Assembly: GCF_023684405.1 (NCBI RefSeq)
Contig: NZ_JAGSOI010000009.1
Span: 1-61,146 of the forward strand
DNA: 61,146 bases
Reading direction: 5' to 3'
Origin: Methanococcoides seepicolus
GTDB lineage: Archaea > Halobacteriota > Methanosarcinia > Methanosarcinales > Methanosarcinaceae
This document shows, piece by piece, positions 51,785 to 60,322 of this stretch. Below the pieces are notes generated by a model. It ran no database searches. It had not been told where the DNA came from and was given only the letters and a program-made list of their open reading frames with translations. Position 1 is the first letter of the stretch. Every line of letters begins with the position of its first letter. Both the position numbers and the translations under genes were made by a program.

Positions 51785-51794
51785 TTTATATATG
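51785..51794 (+). promoter_or_regulatory. TATA box of the TPR gene
   Basis: TTTATATATG at about 51785-51794 predicts transcription near 51815 and a leader of about 30 nt containing GAGGTGG before ATG 51845. Confidence 0.45.
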
Positions 51795-51844
51795 AAAAAG
51801 TAAGAGATATCTGTGATTTATTTTTATCTTGAGGTGGTACATTA

Positions 51845-54800
51845 ATGAATAAATCGGCATTTAGTCTGGTTATAATTACTTCTATAATATTAGCAACAAG
51901 TATTCCTGCTCAATGTATGGGGTATGATGCCAGATCCTTCAATGATGAAGGGGTAGCTCTGACATTGAATGGAACCTATGATAGGGCCATTGCGAAATAC
52001 GATCTTGCACTTGTATCCGATCCCGATTCCCGAGTTGCACTTGAAAATAAGGCAGCAGCCCAATTTCTTTTAGGTGACTATGAAGGGTCTATCATCACTT
52101 ACGATCATATTCTAAAGTTACAACCTGAATCTCCACTGATTCTTACTAAAAAAGGCATAGCACTGGAAAAAAAAGGAGATTATGGAGCTGCTATTGAAAC
52201 ATATGATAGAGCTCTTATGTATCTTACTAGATATATCTCAAGCATCACTCTGAATGAAACAAGCGAATTGAACGGATCAACTTCTACAACTTCTACAACT
52301 TCCACAACTTCTATTGTAGAAGAGATTGGAGTTGACGAATCAATGATACTGTATCATAAAGCCAAGTCTCTTGAAGGACTTGGAAGGAATGAGGAAGCAA
52401 TTCAACTTTATGAACAATTCATTGAGATACAGCTTGAGCATTCAACAACTCTTTATGAAAAAGGTCTTGACTTCGCAGAAGATGGTAAGTCGGAACAAGC
52501 TGTTGAACTTTATGATGAAGCACTACAGGTCGATCCTGATAATACGACCATCTGGTACTCAAGAGGGCAGGCATATGATAGTCTTGGTCTCTATGAAGAA
52601 GCTATTGTATCCTATGACAAAGCGATAGAGTTCGGTCCCAACGATGTGAATGCATGGTGGAACAAGGCGCTTGACTATGACAAGCTCGATAAAAAGGAAG
52701 ATGCTATTGTCTCTTATGAGGAAGTACTTGTTCTTGATCTTTACAACGCAGAAGCATGGTTCAACCTTGGGGTTGCACTTGAAGCTACTGGCAATTATTT
52801 CGAAGCAATAAACAGTTTTGAACAGGTTCTATTACTCGATCCTGACAATCTTGATGCATGGCACAAAAAGGGACTTGTTCTCAATAAAATGGGAAGGTTC
52901 GATGAAGCACTGGTCAGTTATGATAGTGCATTGAAGATCAATCCGGACAACATTGCTAAAATATATGCATCCAATCCAGCAATAGCAAGCTTGAACACCA
53001 GTCAGCTTGCTGGATCATTTGTGGCCCCCCCTTCATTTAATAGTGATTCTGCAAAGATATGGTACGACAAAGGTACTCTTTATCTTGAACTAGAAGACTA
53101 TGATGAAGCGGTCCTTAGTTTTGAAAAAGTTCTTGAAAATGATCCAAATCATGCGATCGTATGGTATAAAAAAGCTATTGCACTCGACAAATTAGGAAAT
53201 TATAATGGTGCTATCATATGTTATACTGAAGCATTGAAAAGAGACTCATCCTGTGCAAATGTGTGGTATCAGAAAGGATATGACCTTGATACTACTGGAA
53301 GGTATTCAGAAGCTGTTTCCTGTTACAAAGAAGCTGTAGAACTCGACCCACAGTTCACTCTTGCATGGTATGCACTTGGTCTTGATCTTGCCCATATGGA
53401 TGAACATAGTGAAGCAATTGCTGCATATGATCAGGTTATTGGACAGAACCCTACTTTTGCTGATGCCTACTATAGAAAGGGAAGGGCCCTTGATAAGCTC
53501 GGTTCGTATCAAGATGCGATCGGAAGCTACAGTACTGCTATTTCATTAGATGGTTCCAACTCTGCTGCAAGTTTCCAGATGGAGGCAGATATCAGTCGAG
53601 TTGAAAGATTAGATCATTCATCTACTATTCCAAAACAGGATATAAGTCCTATTATAGACATTTTTGAGATCATAAAGAGTATCTCAGGTATTAGTGATTA
53701 TGATAAAGCCATAATGGAACAGAAAGATATTGATCTTATCGGTATTGTTCCCGATGGACACGATGCATGGGTTGCCAAAGGTGGTTCTTTATTTGCAACA
53801 GGAAGTTATAGTGATGCTCTGTCAGCATATAATAAAGCGATATTGATCAAGCCAAACTCCAGTACCACTTGGTATATGAGAGGGCAAACATATGAAATGC
53901 TTGGGGATGGATCCAGAGCAATAAACAATTACGAAAAAGCCGTTGATATCGACAGTGGGTATAAAGCTGCATGGTTCGCTCTCGCACAGAACGTCTACAA
54001 GTCAAGTAATTATTATTATGCGATCCAGGCTTATGACAGCCTTTTGAAGATCGATCCGGAAAACAAGACCGCATTGCTCCATAAAGGCCAAGCTTATGAT
54101 AAGATCGGTCTTTATGGAAGTTCACTGGCCTCTTACAACAAACTTCTAAAGATCGATAAAGGTAACACTGAAGCATGGTATCTGAGAGGAGTTGCTTCCT
54201 ATAATCTTGGAAATTTCGAGGAGGCTGTGTATTCCTATGATAAGTTCCTTGTATCAGATCCACAGAACATTGAAGTGCTACTTGAACAGTCTCTTGCACT
54301 TGAGGGTCTTGGAAGCTTTGAAAATGCGATCGCCAACTATAATGAAGTATTGATGTTGCAAGTAAACGATTCATCGGTGCTTATGAAGAAAGGCAATGTT
54401 TACGAAAAGCTTGGGCTTTACAAGGATGCGAATGATTGCTACGATATCGTTCTGGCAAATGACCCGGCGAACAGTCTCGCATTGAGCAGGAAAGGTTTCA
54501 ACCTATATATGCTTGGAGATTATATTGGTGCAATGGACCACTACGATAAGGTAATTGCAGTAAATCCATACGATGCTGCTGCATGGTACAATAAAGGAAA
54601 TTTGGCTTATCTGACAAGTAGTTACGCAGGTTCGACACAGTTCTACCTTAAAGCTGTCGAATTGCAGCCAAATAGTATCACTGCGTGGTATAACCTCGGA
54701 TATATCGGCAATATAGATGGGGATGTGGAAGCAGCTATCACATACTATAAAAAGGCACTAGCCATCGATCCAAATGCAGCTTCTGCAATGTATAACAAAA

Positions 54801-55012
54801 GGTTTGCACATTACAGGGTAGGACAATCGGTTTCCGCGGAAACTGAACGCAAGAAATTGGAAGCACTTGATCCTGACTTCATAGCAGCGCTTGACGACAG
54901 GGGAACAAAGTTCTTTACGCCGGACGAATATGATCCAGCGATCGTGTATGAACTGCCAAGCAGATGGTATGATGGTGAAGACCTGCTGGAAACAAATTCA
55001 GTAAAGGAATGA
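51845..55012 (+). CDS. Large exported TPR-repeat protein
   Basis: A 1055-aa protein made almost wholly of tetratricopeptide repeats. A signal peptide covers about residues 1-25. More than twenty 34-residue TPR units follow, with the usual pattern (AWYNKG, then EAI-x-x-YDKA and DP). Two breaks occur: a Ser/Thr linker at about 145-157 encoded by a 9-nt tandem repeat, and a non-TPR segment near 585-640. There is no C-terminal anchor. TPR arrays are protein-binding scaffolds; outside the membrane it may organise envelope proteins. GAGGTGG precedes the ATG and a terminator overlaps the stop. Confidence 0.9.
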   Translation: MNKSAFSLVIITSIILATSIPAQCMGYDARSFNDEGVALTLNGTYDRAIAKYDLALVSDPDSRVALENKAAAQFLLGDYEGSIITYDHILKLQPESPLILTKKGIALEKKGDYGAAIETYDRALMYLTRYISSITLNETSELNGSTSTTSTTSTTSIVEEIGVDESMILYHKAKSLEGLGRNEEAIQLYEQFIEIQLEHSTTLYEKGLDFAEDGKSEQAVELYDEALQVDPDNTTIWYSRGQAYDSLGLYEEAIVSYDKAIEFGPNDVNAWWNKALDYDKLDKKEDAIVSYEEVLVLDLYNAEAWFNLGVALEATGNYFEAINSFEQVLLLDPDNLDAWHKKGLVLNKMGRFDEALVSYDSALKINPDNIAKIYASNPAIASLNTSQLAGSFVAPPSFNSDSAKIWYDKGTLYLELEDYDEAVLSFEKVLENDPNHAIVWYKKAIALDKLGNYNGAIICYTEALKRDSSCANVWYQKGYDLDTTGRYSEAVSCYKEAVELDPQFTLAWYALGLDLAHMDEHSEAIAAYDQVIGQNPTFADAYYRKGRALDKLGSYQDAIGSYSTAISLDGSNSAASFQMEADISRVERLDHSSTIPKQDISPIIDIFEIIKSISGISDYDKAIMEQKDIDLIGIVPDGHDAWVAKGGSLFATGSYSDALSAYNKAILIKPNSSTTWYMRGQTYEMLGDGSRAINNYEKAVDIDSGYKAAWFALAQNVYKSSNYYYAIQAYDSLLKIDPENKTALLHKGQAYDKIGLYGSSLASYNKLLKIDKGNTEAWYLRGVASYNLGNFEEAVYSYDKFLVSDPQNIEVLLEQSLALEGLGSFENAIANYNEVLMLQVNDSSVLMKKGNVYEKLGLYKDANDCYDIVLANDPANSLALSRKGFNLYMLGDYIGAMDHYDKVIAVNPYDAAAWYNKGNLAYLTSSYAGSTQFYLKAVELQPNSITAWYNLGYIGNIDGDVEAAITYYKKALAIDPNAASAMYNKRFAHYRVGQSVSAETERKKLEALDPDFIAALDDRGTKFFTPDEYDPAIVYELPSRWYDGEDLLETNSVKE
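52278..52313 (+). repeat. 9-nt tandem repeat in the TPR gene
   Basis: Four consecutive copies of CAACTTCTA, one with a single change, encode a Ser-Thr-Thr linker. A 9-nt unit keeps the frame when copies are gained or lost, so length can vary between strains. Confidence 0.8.
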
Positions 55013-55038
55013 GATCTCAAAGGTCCATTCCTTTTTTT
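55003..55038 (+). terminator. Terminator overlapping the TPR gene stop
   Basis: AAAGGAATG (55003-55011) pairs with CATTCCTTT (55026-55034) and is followed by more T. The first arm includes the last codons and part of the stop of the TPR gene. Confidence 0.7.
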
Positions 55039-55079
55039 TAAAGCAAAGACCACCTTTTCTGATAACTAAAATAAAAGAG

Positions 55080-55126
55080 AACAAAAAAGAAAAGGCATAT
55101 CCTGAAATTGAGTTTTCAGGATATGC
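55080..55126 (-). terminator. Terminator of lysA
   Basis: GCATATCCTGAAA (55095-55107) and TTTCAGGATATGC (55114-55126) form a perfect 13-bp stem. On the minus strand it comes 16 nt after the lysA stop and is followed by CTTTTCTTTTTTG. Confidence 0.75.
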
Positions 55127-55142
55127 ATCGCTTCATCTAAGT

Positions 55143-56405
55143 TCAGCTGAAATCCTCAAGACCATCAAGGTCAAGGGTTGCAAAGTAATCTTCAATTGTT
55201 TCTGCTCTTCTGATCTGGACAATGCTGCTGTCCTCTCTTAACAATAATTCAGCAGAGCGGAGCTTACCGTTGTAGTTGAATCCCATTGCATGTCCGTGAG
55301 CCCCGGAATCATGGATCACAAGAAGGTCTCCACGCTCTATTTCAGGGAGCATTCTGTCAATTGCGAACTTATCGTTGTTCTCACAAAGGGAACCTGTAAC
55401 ATCATAGAGATGGTCTTCCGGTTCGTTCTCCTTTCCAAGAACGGTTATGTGGTGGTAAGCACCGTAAAGCCCCGGTCTCATGAGATTTGCCATGCATGCA
55501 TCGGTACCGACATAATCCTTGTAGATATGCTTAAGGTGCCTTACTTCAGTGACAAGATAGCCATAAGGACCTGTGATCGTCCTGCCGCACTCAAGGTATA
55601 TCTTCAACGGGTCAAGACCGTTCGCCTTGATGCTCTTCTCATATTCATCACGGACACCTTCTGCAATGACGTCATAAGGAACAGCTTCCTGGTCTGGCCT
55701 GTAAGGAATACCTATTCCGCCACCAAGATTGACGAAATCGAAACGAATATCAAGCTCTTTTGAGATCTCAACTATAACTTCAAAGAGCAATTTTGCCGTT
55801 TCAACAAAATATGATGGTTCGAGTTCGTTCGATGCCACCATTGTGTGAAGGCCAAAACGCTTGACACCTTTTTCTTTCAGAATTCTGTATCCCTCAAAGA
55901 GCTGCTCTTTTGTAAATCCATACTTTGCTTCTTCTGGATTTCCAATGAATGCATTACCTCCCTTCAATGGGCCGGGATTGAACCTGAAACAAACAAGCTC
56001 AGGAAGCCCCGCTTCTTTTTCAAGGAACTCGATATGACTGATATCATCAAGATTAATGATCGCTCCAAGTTCTTTGGCCTTGACAAATTCCTCTGCAGGA
56101 GTATCGTTGGAACTGAACATAATATCCTCGCCAACAATACCTGTCTTCTCTGCGAGCAGAAGCTCAGGAAGTGAACTGCAATCAGCACCAAAGCCTTCTT
56201 TTTTCAGTACCTTGAGGATATAGGGGTTTGGGAGTGCCTTAACAGCAAAGAACTCCTGGAAGCCTTCTACTATACTAAAAGCATCTTTGAGTTTTCTTGC
56301 ATTGGCTATGATCGCTTTTTCATCATAGATATGGAATGGGGTTGGAAACTGTTCCTTTATTTCCAGTATCTGTTCTTTTGTGAATGGAAGTGTCTTTGAT
56401 ACCAT
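55143..56405 (-). CDS. lysA: Diaminopimelate decarboxylase-like PLP enzyme
   Basis: A 420-aa fold-type III PLP decarboxylase. Key features are the PLP lysine in FFAVKALPNP (about residue 53), GGGIG (phosphate binding), ECGRTITGP and the C-terminal SLCENNDKFA with the catalytic Cys, then DSGAHGHAMGFNYNG. It matches LysA, which decarboxylates meso-diaminopimelate to lysine. It starts close to family sequence with GGAGAC upstream of the ATG. Related carboxynorspermidine or ornithine decarboxylases are possible but less likely. Confidence 0.88.
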   Translation of the reverse strand: MVSKTLPFTKEQILEIKEQFPTPFHIYDEKAIIANARKLKDAFSIVEGFQEFFAVKALPNPYILKVLKKEGFGADCSSLPELLLAEKTGIVGEDIMFSSNDTPAEEFVKAKELGAIINLDDISHIEFLEKEAGLPELVCFRFNPGPLKGGNAFIGNPEEAKYGFTKEQLFEGYRILKEKGVKRFGLHTMVASNELEPSYFVETAKLLFEVIVEISKELDIRFDFVNLGGGIGIPYRPDQEAVPYDVIAEGVRDEYEKSIKANGLDPLKIYLECGRTITGPYGYLVTEVRHLKHIYKDYVGTDACMANLMRPGLYGAYHHITVLGKENEPEDHLYDVTGSLCENNDKFAIDRMLPEIERGDLLVIHDSGAHGHAMGFNYNGKLRSAELLLREDSSIVQIRRAETIEDYFATLDLDGLEDFS

Positions 56406-56535
56406 GTCCTTTAAGTCTCCTTTATTGTTTCTGAAGCACTCTACTAACTTTAAAGTTAATACTATTTTCGATAAGAAAATTGTTTCCGGTCAAGAGAGAA
56501 AGTAATAGGACAACATATGCAGGTGCTATAATGAT

Positions 56536-56544
56536 TTTTATATG
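56536..56544 (+). promoter_or_regulatory. TATA box of the Sir2 gene
   Basis: TTTTATATG centred near 56540 lies about 25 nt before ATG 56565, which has no ribosome-binding site; a leaderless mRNA is predicted. Confidence 0.45.
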
Positions 56545-56564
56545 ATGAAAGTTGGAATCTATCT

Positions 56565-57302
56565 ATGAAAGAGTTATTCAGCCTTCTGGAAAACTCCAGC
56601 TATTGTGTTGTCCTTACAGGTGCAGGAGTATCAACATTTTCAGGTATATCGGACTTTCGGGGAAGTTCCGGAATATATAATGAATTTGATGCTGACCTCA
56701 TTTTCTCGATCGATCACTTCAAGAAAGAACCATCATATTTTTACGGACATTCAAAGGATCTCATCTACGATCTTAAACACAGACAACCAAGTATCGTACA
56801 TAGGGTGCTCTCTGAACTTGAAAGGCGAGGGATAATAAAAACTATAATAACCCAAAATATTGACATGTTGCACCAGAAGGCTGGTTCAAAGAACGTCATT
56901 GAAGTCCATGGTTCTCCACAAGAACATTCCTGTCTTGCCTGCGGAAAGAAATATACTTACGAATATATTGCAGTCCTGCTTAGAACAGAAGATGTCCCGA
57001 CCTGTAACGAATGTGGAGGACTGATAAAGCCTGAGATTATTTTCTATGGGGAAATGCTAAAGCAGGATGTAATTGAAAAAGCAATCGAAGAAAGTTCAAA
57101 GGCTGATCTTCTATTGGTTCTCGGATCGACCCTTGTGGTTCAACCTGCTGCCAGTTTGCCACTTTACACAATCAAAAATGGGGGACATCTTGTTATTGTG
57201 AACAATATGGAAACACCCCTTGATGGATATGCAATAGGGCTATACAAAGACCTTGGAGGTGTGTTCGTTTCCATTGCAGAACATTTCTATATTGACCTTT
57301 GA
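56565..57302 (+). CDS. Sir2-type NAD-dependent protein deacylase
   Basis: A 245-aa sirtuin. NAD-binding motifs are GAGVSTFSGISDFRG at residues 20-34, TQNIDMLHQKAG, the catalytic His in EVHGS, and GSTLVVQPA. A four-Cys zinc module (CLACGKKY, then CNECGG) is present. It removes acyl groups from lysines of proteins such as chromatin proteins or acetyl-CoA synthetase, consuming NAD. Its length is that of class III/U prokaryotic sirtuins. It lacks a visible ribosome-binding site and appears leaderless. Confidence 0.93.
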   Translation: MKELFSLLENSSYCVVLTGAGVSTFSGISDFRGSSGIYNEFDADLIFSIDHFKKEPSYFYGHSKDLIYDLKHRQPSIVHRVLSELERRGIIKTIITQNIDMLHQKAGSKNVIEVHGSPQEHSCLACGKKYTYEYIAVLLRTEDVPTCNECGGLIKPEIIFYGEMLKQDVIEKAIEESSKADLLLVLGSTLVVQPAASLPLYTIKNGGHLVIVNNMETPLDGYAIGLYKDLGGVFVSIAEHFYIDL

Positions 57303-57355
57303 TAAAATTTTAATCAATAAACTATAATAATATACCTGCAATATAGGACACCAAG

Positions 57356-58768
57356 ATGAATTTGATACCGGATTTTATCAAACGGAACGATCCATGTGCA
57401 CACGGTCAGTTGGTACTGTCGATGATCTTCATGTTCACGTTCCTTGCATTCCCTTTTCTTAAGGTTAATGTTCTGATAATCATATTTCTGGTTATGCTTA
57501 TAGCTTTCAGGTATCTTGAAATCAAGCCACATCTATTGAAAGGGCTTGACACGATGCTAAGGACGAGATCAACACAGGCATTTGTCGCTTCGATCCTAAT
57601 ACTGTTCCTGGTAAGTTTCGTACTTGATTCCTTTGCCTGCAACTATCCGATATTCGTAATAGGACAGGTCGTTGCCATCTCAACGATAGGGTTAGGTTCT
57701 GCAACGGTGGTTCGCTGTCATAAGGAATCAACATACATGTCTTTTATGAAGGGGAAATCTCCGGAAAGGGACCTAAAAAATGATGAGGTGAGGATCAATT
57801 TCATACCCTCAAGCATTACGATGCTTATAGTTGGAATAATCTTTGCATCACTGGCTGGTTTTTGGATAGTCTACTGGCAGGGTGCGAACATATCCTACAA
57901 TATGGTATTCTTCGTGGCAGTTATAGGTTCAATAACTGCCGGATTGTTCGAATCGATCCCTTCAAAGATAGATAAGAACATATCTATCCCACTTGGCTCA
58001 GGTATGGCAATGTGGCTTTTCTTCTCGTTTGGATATTCGATCCCAACGAACCAGATACTGTTCGCACTTCTCTTTTCGATGTTCCTCGGTTATCTCGCAT
58101 ATTATGCAAAGATAGCTGACATCTCTGCTTCCCTTAGTGCAACCCTTATAGGTGTACTGATAATCGCATTTAGTAACATCTACTGGTTCATACTCCTTCT
58201 GACATTTTTCATTCTTGGCGGTATTTTTACTAAATATAAGTACAAGCTCAAGGAATCAATGGGTATCGCAGAAGGAAAGGGTGGGGTTCGAACATACGAA
58301 AATGTGTTCAGTAACAGTACAGCCGCCCTTATACTTGCTATTGCATATGGTATCTATCCCCAGTACAGCGAACTGATCATATTTGCATATCTTGGCACAG
58401 TAGCAACAGCTGCTGGCGATACTCTTGCAAGTGAGATCGGTACGACGGCACAACAGCAACCAAGGATGATAACAACTCTGAAACCCGTGCAAACCGGTAT
58501 TGACGGCGGGGTGACATTACTTGGTGAGCTCTCATCGATCGGCGGGTCGGCAATAATCGCAATTTTCGCGATCATGTTCGCAATGGTCGACAGTTTTTAT
58601 GCAGCCCTGGTCATAACGGTCGCTGGAGGATTTTTGGGCACGAACATCGACAGTCTGCTTGGGGCAACACTGCAGAGCAGGGGCTTGTTAACCAATAGTG
58701 GTGTAAATTTCGTTGCTACTTTTGCAGGTGCAATTATTTCTGCAGGAATGTATTTGCTATTGTTCTAA
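57356..58768 (+). CDS. DUF92 family membrane protein with N-terminal extension
   Basis: A 470-aa polytopic membrane protein. The C-terminal half (about 235-470) is a DUF92 domain (AYYAKIADISASLSATLIGVLII, AAAGDTLASEIGT, GIDGGVTLLGELSSIGGS, FLGTNIDSLLGATLQ). The N-terminal half adds about five further helices and is roughly as long again as a basic DUF92 protein. Plant VTE6, of this family, acts as a phytyl-phosphate kinase, so a role in isoprenoid-phosphate metabolism is plausible but unproven here. A TATA-like element about 25 nt upstream again suggests a leaderless start. Confidence 0.85.
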   Translation: MNLIPDFIKRNDPCAHGQLVLSMIFMFTFLAFPFLKVNVLIIIFLVMLIAFRYLEIKPHLLKGLDTMLRTRSTQAFVASILILFLVSFVLDSFACNYPIFVIGQVVAISTIGLGSATVVRCHKESTYMSFMKGKSPERDLKNDEVRINFIPSSITMLIVGIIFASLAGFWIVYWQGANISYNMVFFVAVIGSITAGLFESIPSKIDKNISIPLGSGMAMWLFFSFGYSIPTNQILFALLFSMFLGYLAYYAKIADISASLSATLIGVLIIAFSNIYWFILLLTFFILGGIFTKYKYKLKESMGIAEGKGGVRTYENVFSNSTAALILAIAYGIYPQYSELIIFAYLGTVATAAGDTLASEIGTTAQQQPRMITTLKPVQTGIDGGVTLLGELSSIGGSAIIAIFAIMFAMVDSFYAALVITVAGGFLGTNIDSLLGATLQSRGLLTNSGVNFVATFAGAIISAGMYLLLF

Positions 58769-58865
58769 TAAGGATCAATGTTACAATGAAATTGTATTCT
58801 AAGCAGATCATATTTTTTACAATGATTCAGCAAAGTTCAAATATCTTCTGAAACAATTTCTAACT

Positions 58866-59261
58866 ATGAAAATAAAAGGTATTGCCAGGGACACTCTGGA
58901 TTTCATTCTAAAAGTGAGCGAATCATCCTCACCGAATGAATTTGCCGGTTTGTTACAGGAAAAGGACGGTGTGATCACAGAGATCCTCATACTACCCGGA
59001 ACCGAGTCCAGCGAGATAAATGCTGTCATAAAGCTCTTTATGATGCCTAATGTTTCCTCTGTCGGTTCGGTTCACAGCCATCCAGGGCCGAACATAAGGC
59101 CATCTGATGCAGACCTGAGGCTATTTGGTAAAACAGGTAACTGTCATATCATTGTTGGTTATCCATACGATGAAAATAGCTGGCAGTGTTACAATGCAGA
59201 TGGTGAACCTGTAGAACTTCCAGTACTGGATGTTAAACTGGATGATGAAGATATTCTTTGA
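58866..59261 (+). CDS. JAMM/MPN-domain metalloprotease
   Basis: A 131-aa stand-alone JAMM (Mov34/MPN/PAD-1) protein. The zinc motif is complete: an upstream Glu in NEFAGLL, then HSHPGPNIRPSDADL, which fits H-x-H-P-x6-S-x-x-D. Archaeal JAMM enzymes cleave isopeptide-linked SAMP (ubiquitin-like) proteins or act as related deubiquitinase-like proteases. No SAMP or E1 gene is in the window. It begins 97 bp after DUF92 on the same strand. Confidence 0.88.
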   Translation: MKIKGIARDTLDFILKVSESSSPNEFAGLLQEKDGVITEILILPGTESSEINAVIKLFMMPNVSSVGSVHSHPGPNIRPSDADLRLFGKTGNCHIIVGYPYDENSWQCYNADGEPVELPVLDVKLDDEDIL

Positions 59262-59439
59262 AGTGTCACCCATATGTTTTAAGAAGAAATGAAACCGAAG
59301 TATGGGATCTCGAATTGTAAGATCTAATTCAAATCGAGAAATAGATATTTTTTACAATTAAAAATTCATGCAGGGGAAATTTCATCACCTATAAATGTAG
59401 CGTATGATGTCGTTTATACGAGTTTAAACTGAATCTAGC
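59262..59439. other. Gene-free sequence downstream of the JAMM gene
   Basis: I see no gene or strong hairpin here. It may contain further decayed transposon DNA continuing from the remnant at 59440-59615, but no frame is readable. Confidence 0.4.
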
Positions 59440-59615
59440 GAAATCCCGAATTTGGTCTGGCGCCTAACGTTTTGCTGTTGTACATTTCTGCTATGATCGA
59501 ACTAAATGTTCTTCAATCTATGGGAGATTCGATCTCAGATAGCTTGTTACCGAGATTTTCAAGACGCTTGTACTCTTTTTTAAAATCAAAATTACTTAAG
59601 GGTCTACTAATAGCT
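59440..59615 (-). pseudogene. Remnant of an IS5-type transposase (N-terminal part)
   Basis: On the minus strand one frame reads NFDFKKEYKRLENLGNKLSE, then IESPID, an in-frame TGA where the family has Trp, then RTFSSIIAEMYNSKT and RPNSGF. This matches the N-terminus of archaeal IS5-family transposases (EYKRLE-x-LG, I-x-x-ID-W, MY-x-NKT, GRP). The catalytic DDE part is missing. It is dead: one stop, loss of the remaining protein, no start signals. Confidence 0.65.
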
Positions 59616-59669
59616 TATTCCAATATTGTATAAACTGTGCATTTTTTGTGGGGGGTTTATCGAAAATTT

Positions 59670-60283
59670 CTTTAACAAACAAAGATGCTACTCCGCATCC
59701 ATCCAATTGTAATTGGAACCATATGCAAAAAAAGTTTAGACCCTTACCAATGGTACTTACCTACCGTCCTAATTTTGTGTTCTTAGAAGTTCATATCCCA
59801 CGTAGTACAACTTAGTAATGTAGTGGTACGGGTATGGTACAGTTTTGGCTATCGTAATTTGGTACGTTGCGAGAGTGTTTACTGTATTTGATATATTTGC
59901 CTCCTTAGTGGAGGATCAAAAAGACATTTCACCGAGACATACAAAATGTCCAGGTAAGATGCATCCATTTTGGCCGCTTTCTTTAACAAACAAAGATGCT
60001 ACTCCGCATCCATCCAATTGTAATTGGAACCATATGCAAAAAAAGTTTAGACCCATAGCAATGTTACTTACCTACCGTCCTAATTTTATGTTCTTATAAA
60101 TTCATTTCCCACGTAGTACAACTTAGTAATTAGGGGTGGGGTATGGTGCAGTTTGGCATCGTAATTTGGTACGTTGCGAGAGTGTTTACTGTATTTGATA
60201 TATTTGCTTCCTTAGTGGAGGATCAAAAAGACTTTTCACCGGGACATACAAAATGTCTAGGTAAACTGCATCCATTTTAGCCG
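59670..60283. repeat. Tandem 311-bp direct repeat upstream of a surface-protein gene
   Basis: Two direct copies: 59670-59980 and 59981-60283. Both contain CTTTAACAAACAAAGATGC, the palindrome CCAATTGTAATTGG, CCTACCGTCCTAATTTT, GGTACGTTGCGAGAGTGTTT, a TTCCTTAGTGGAGGAT-type element and ACATACAAAATGTC. Scattered substitutions and small indels separate the copies. Neither codes for protein. The second copy ends about 40 bp before the ATG of the gene at 60323, so a promoter/leader region has probably been duplicated. Confidence 0.85.
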
Positions 60284-60322
60284 CTCTGAATGAAACGAAA
60301 TCTGAAGTAGGAGGAAAAGGGA

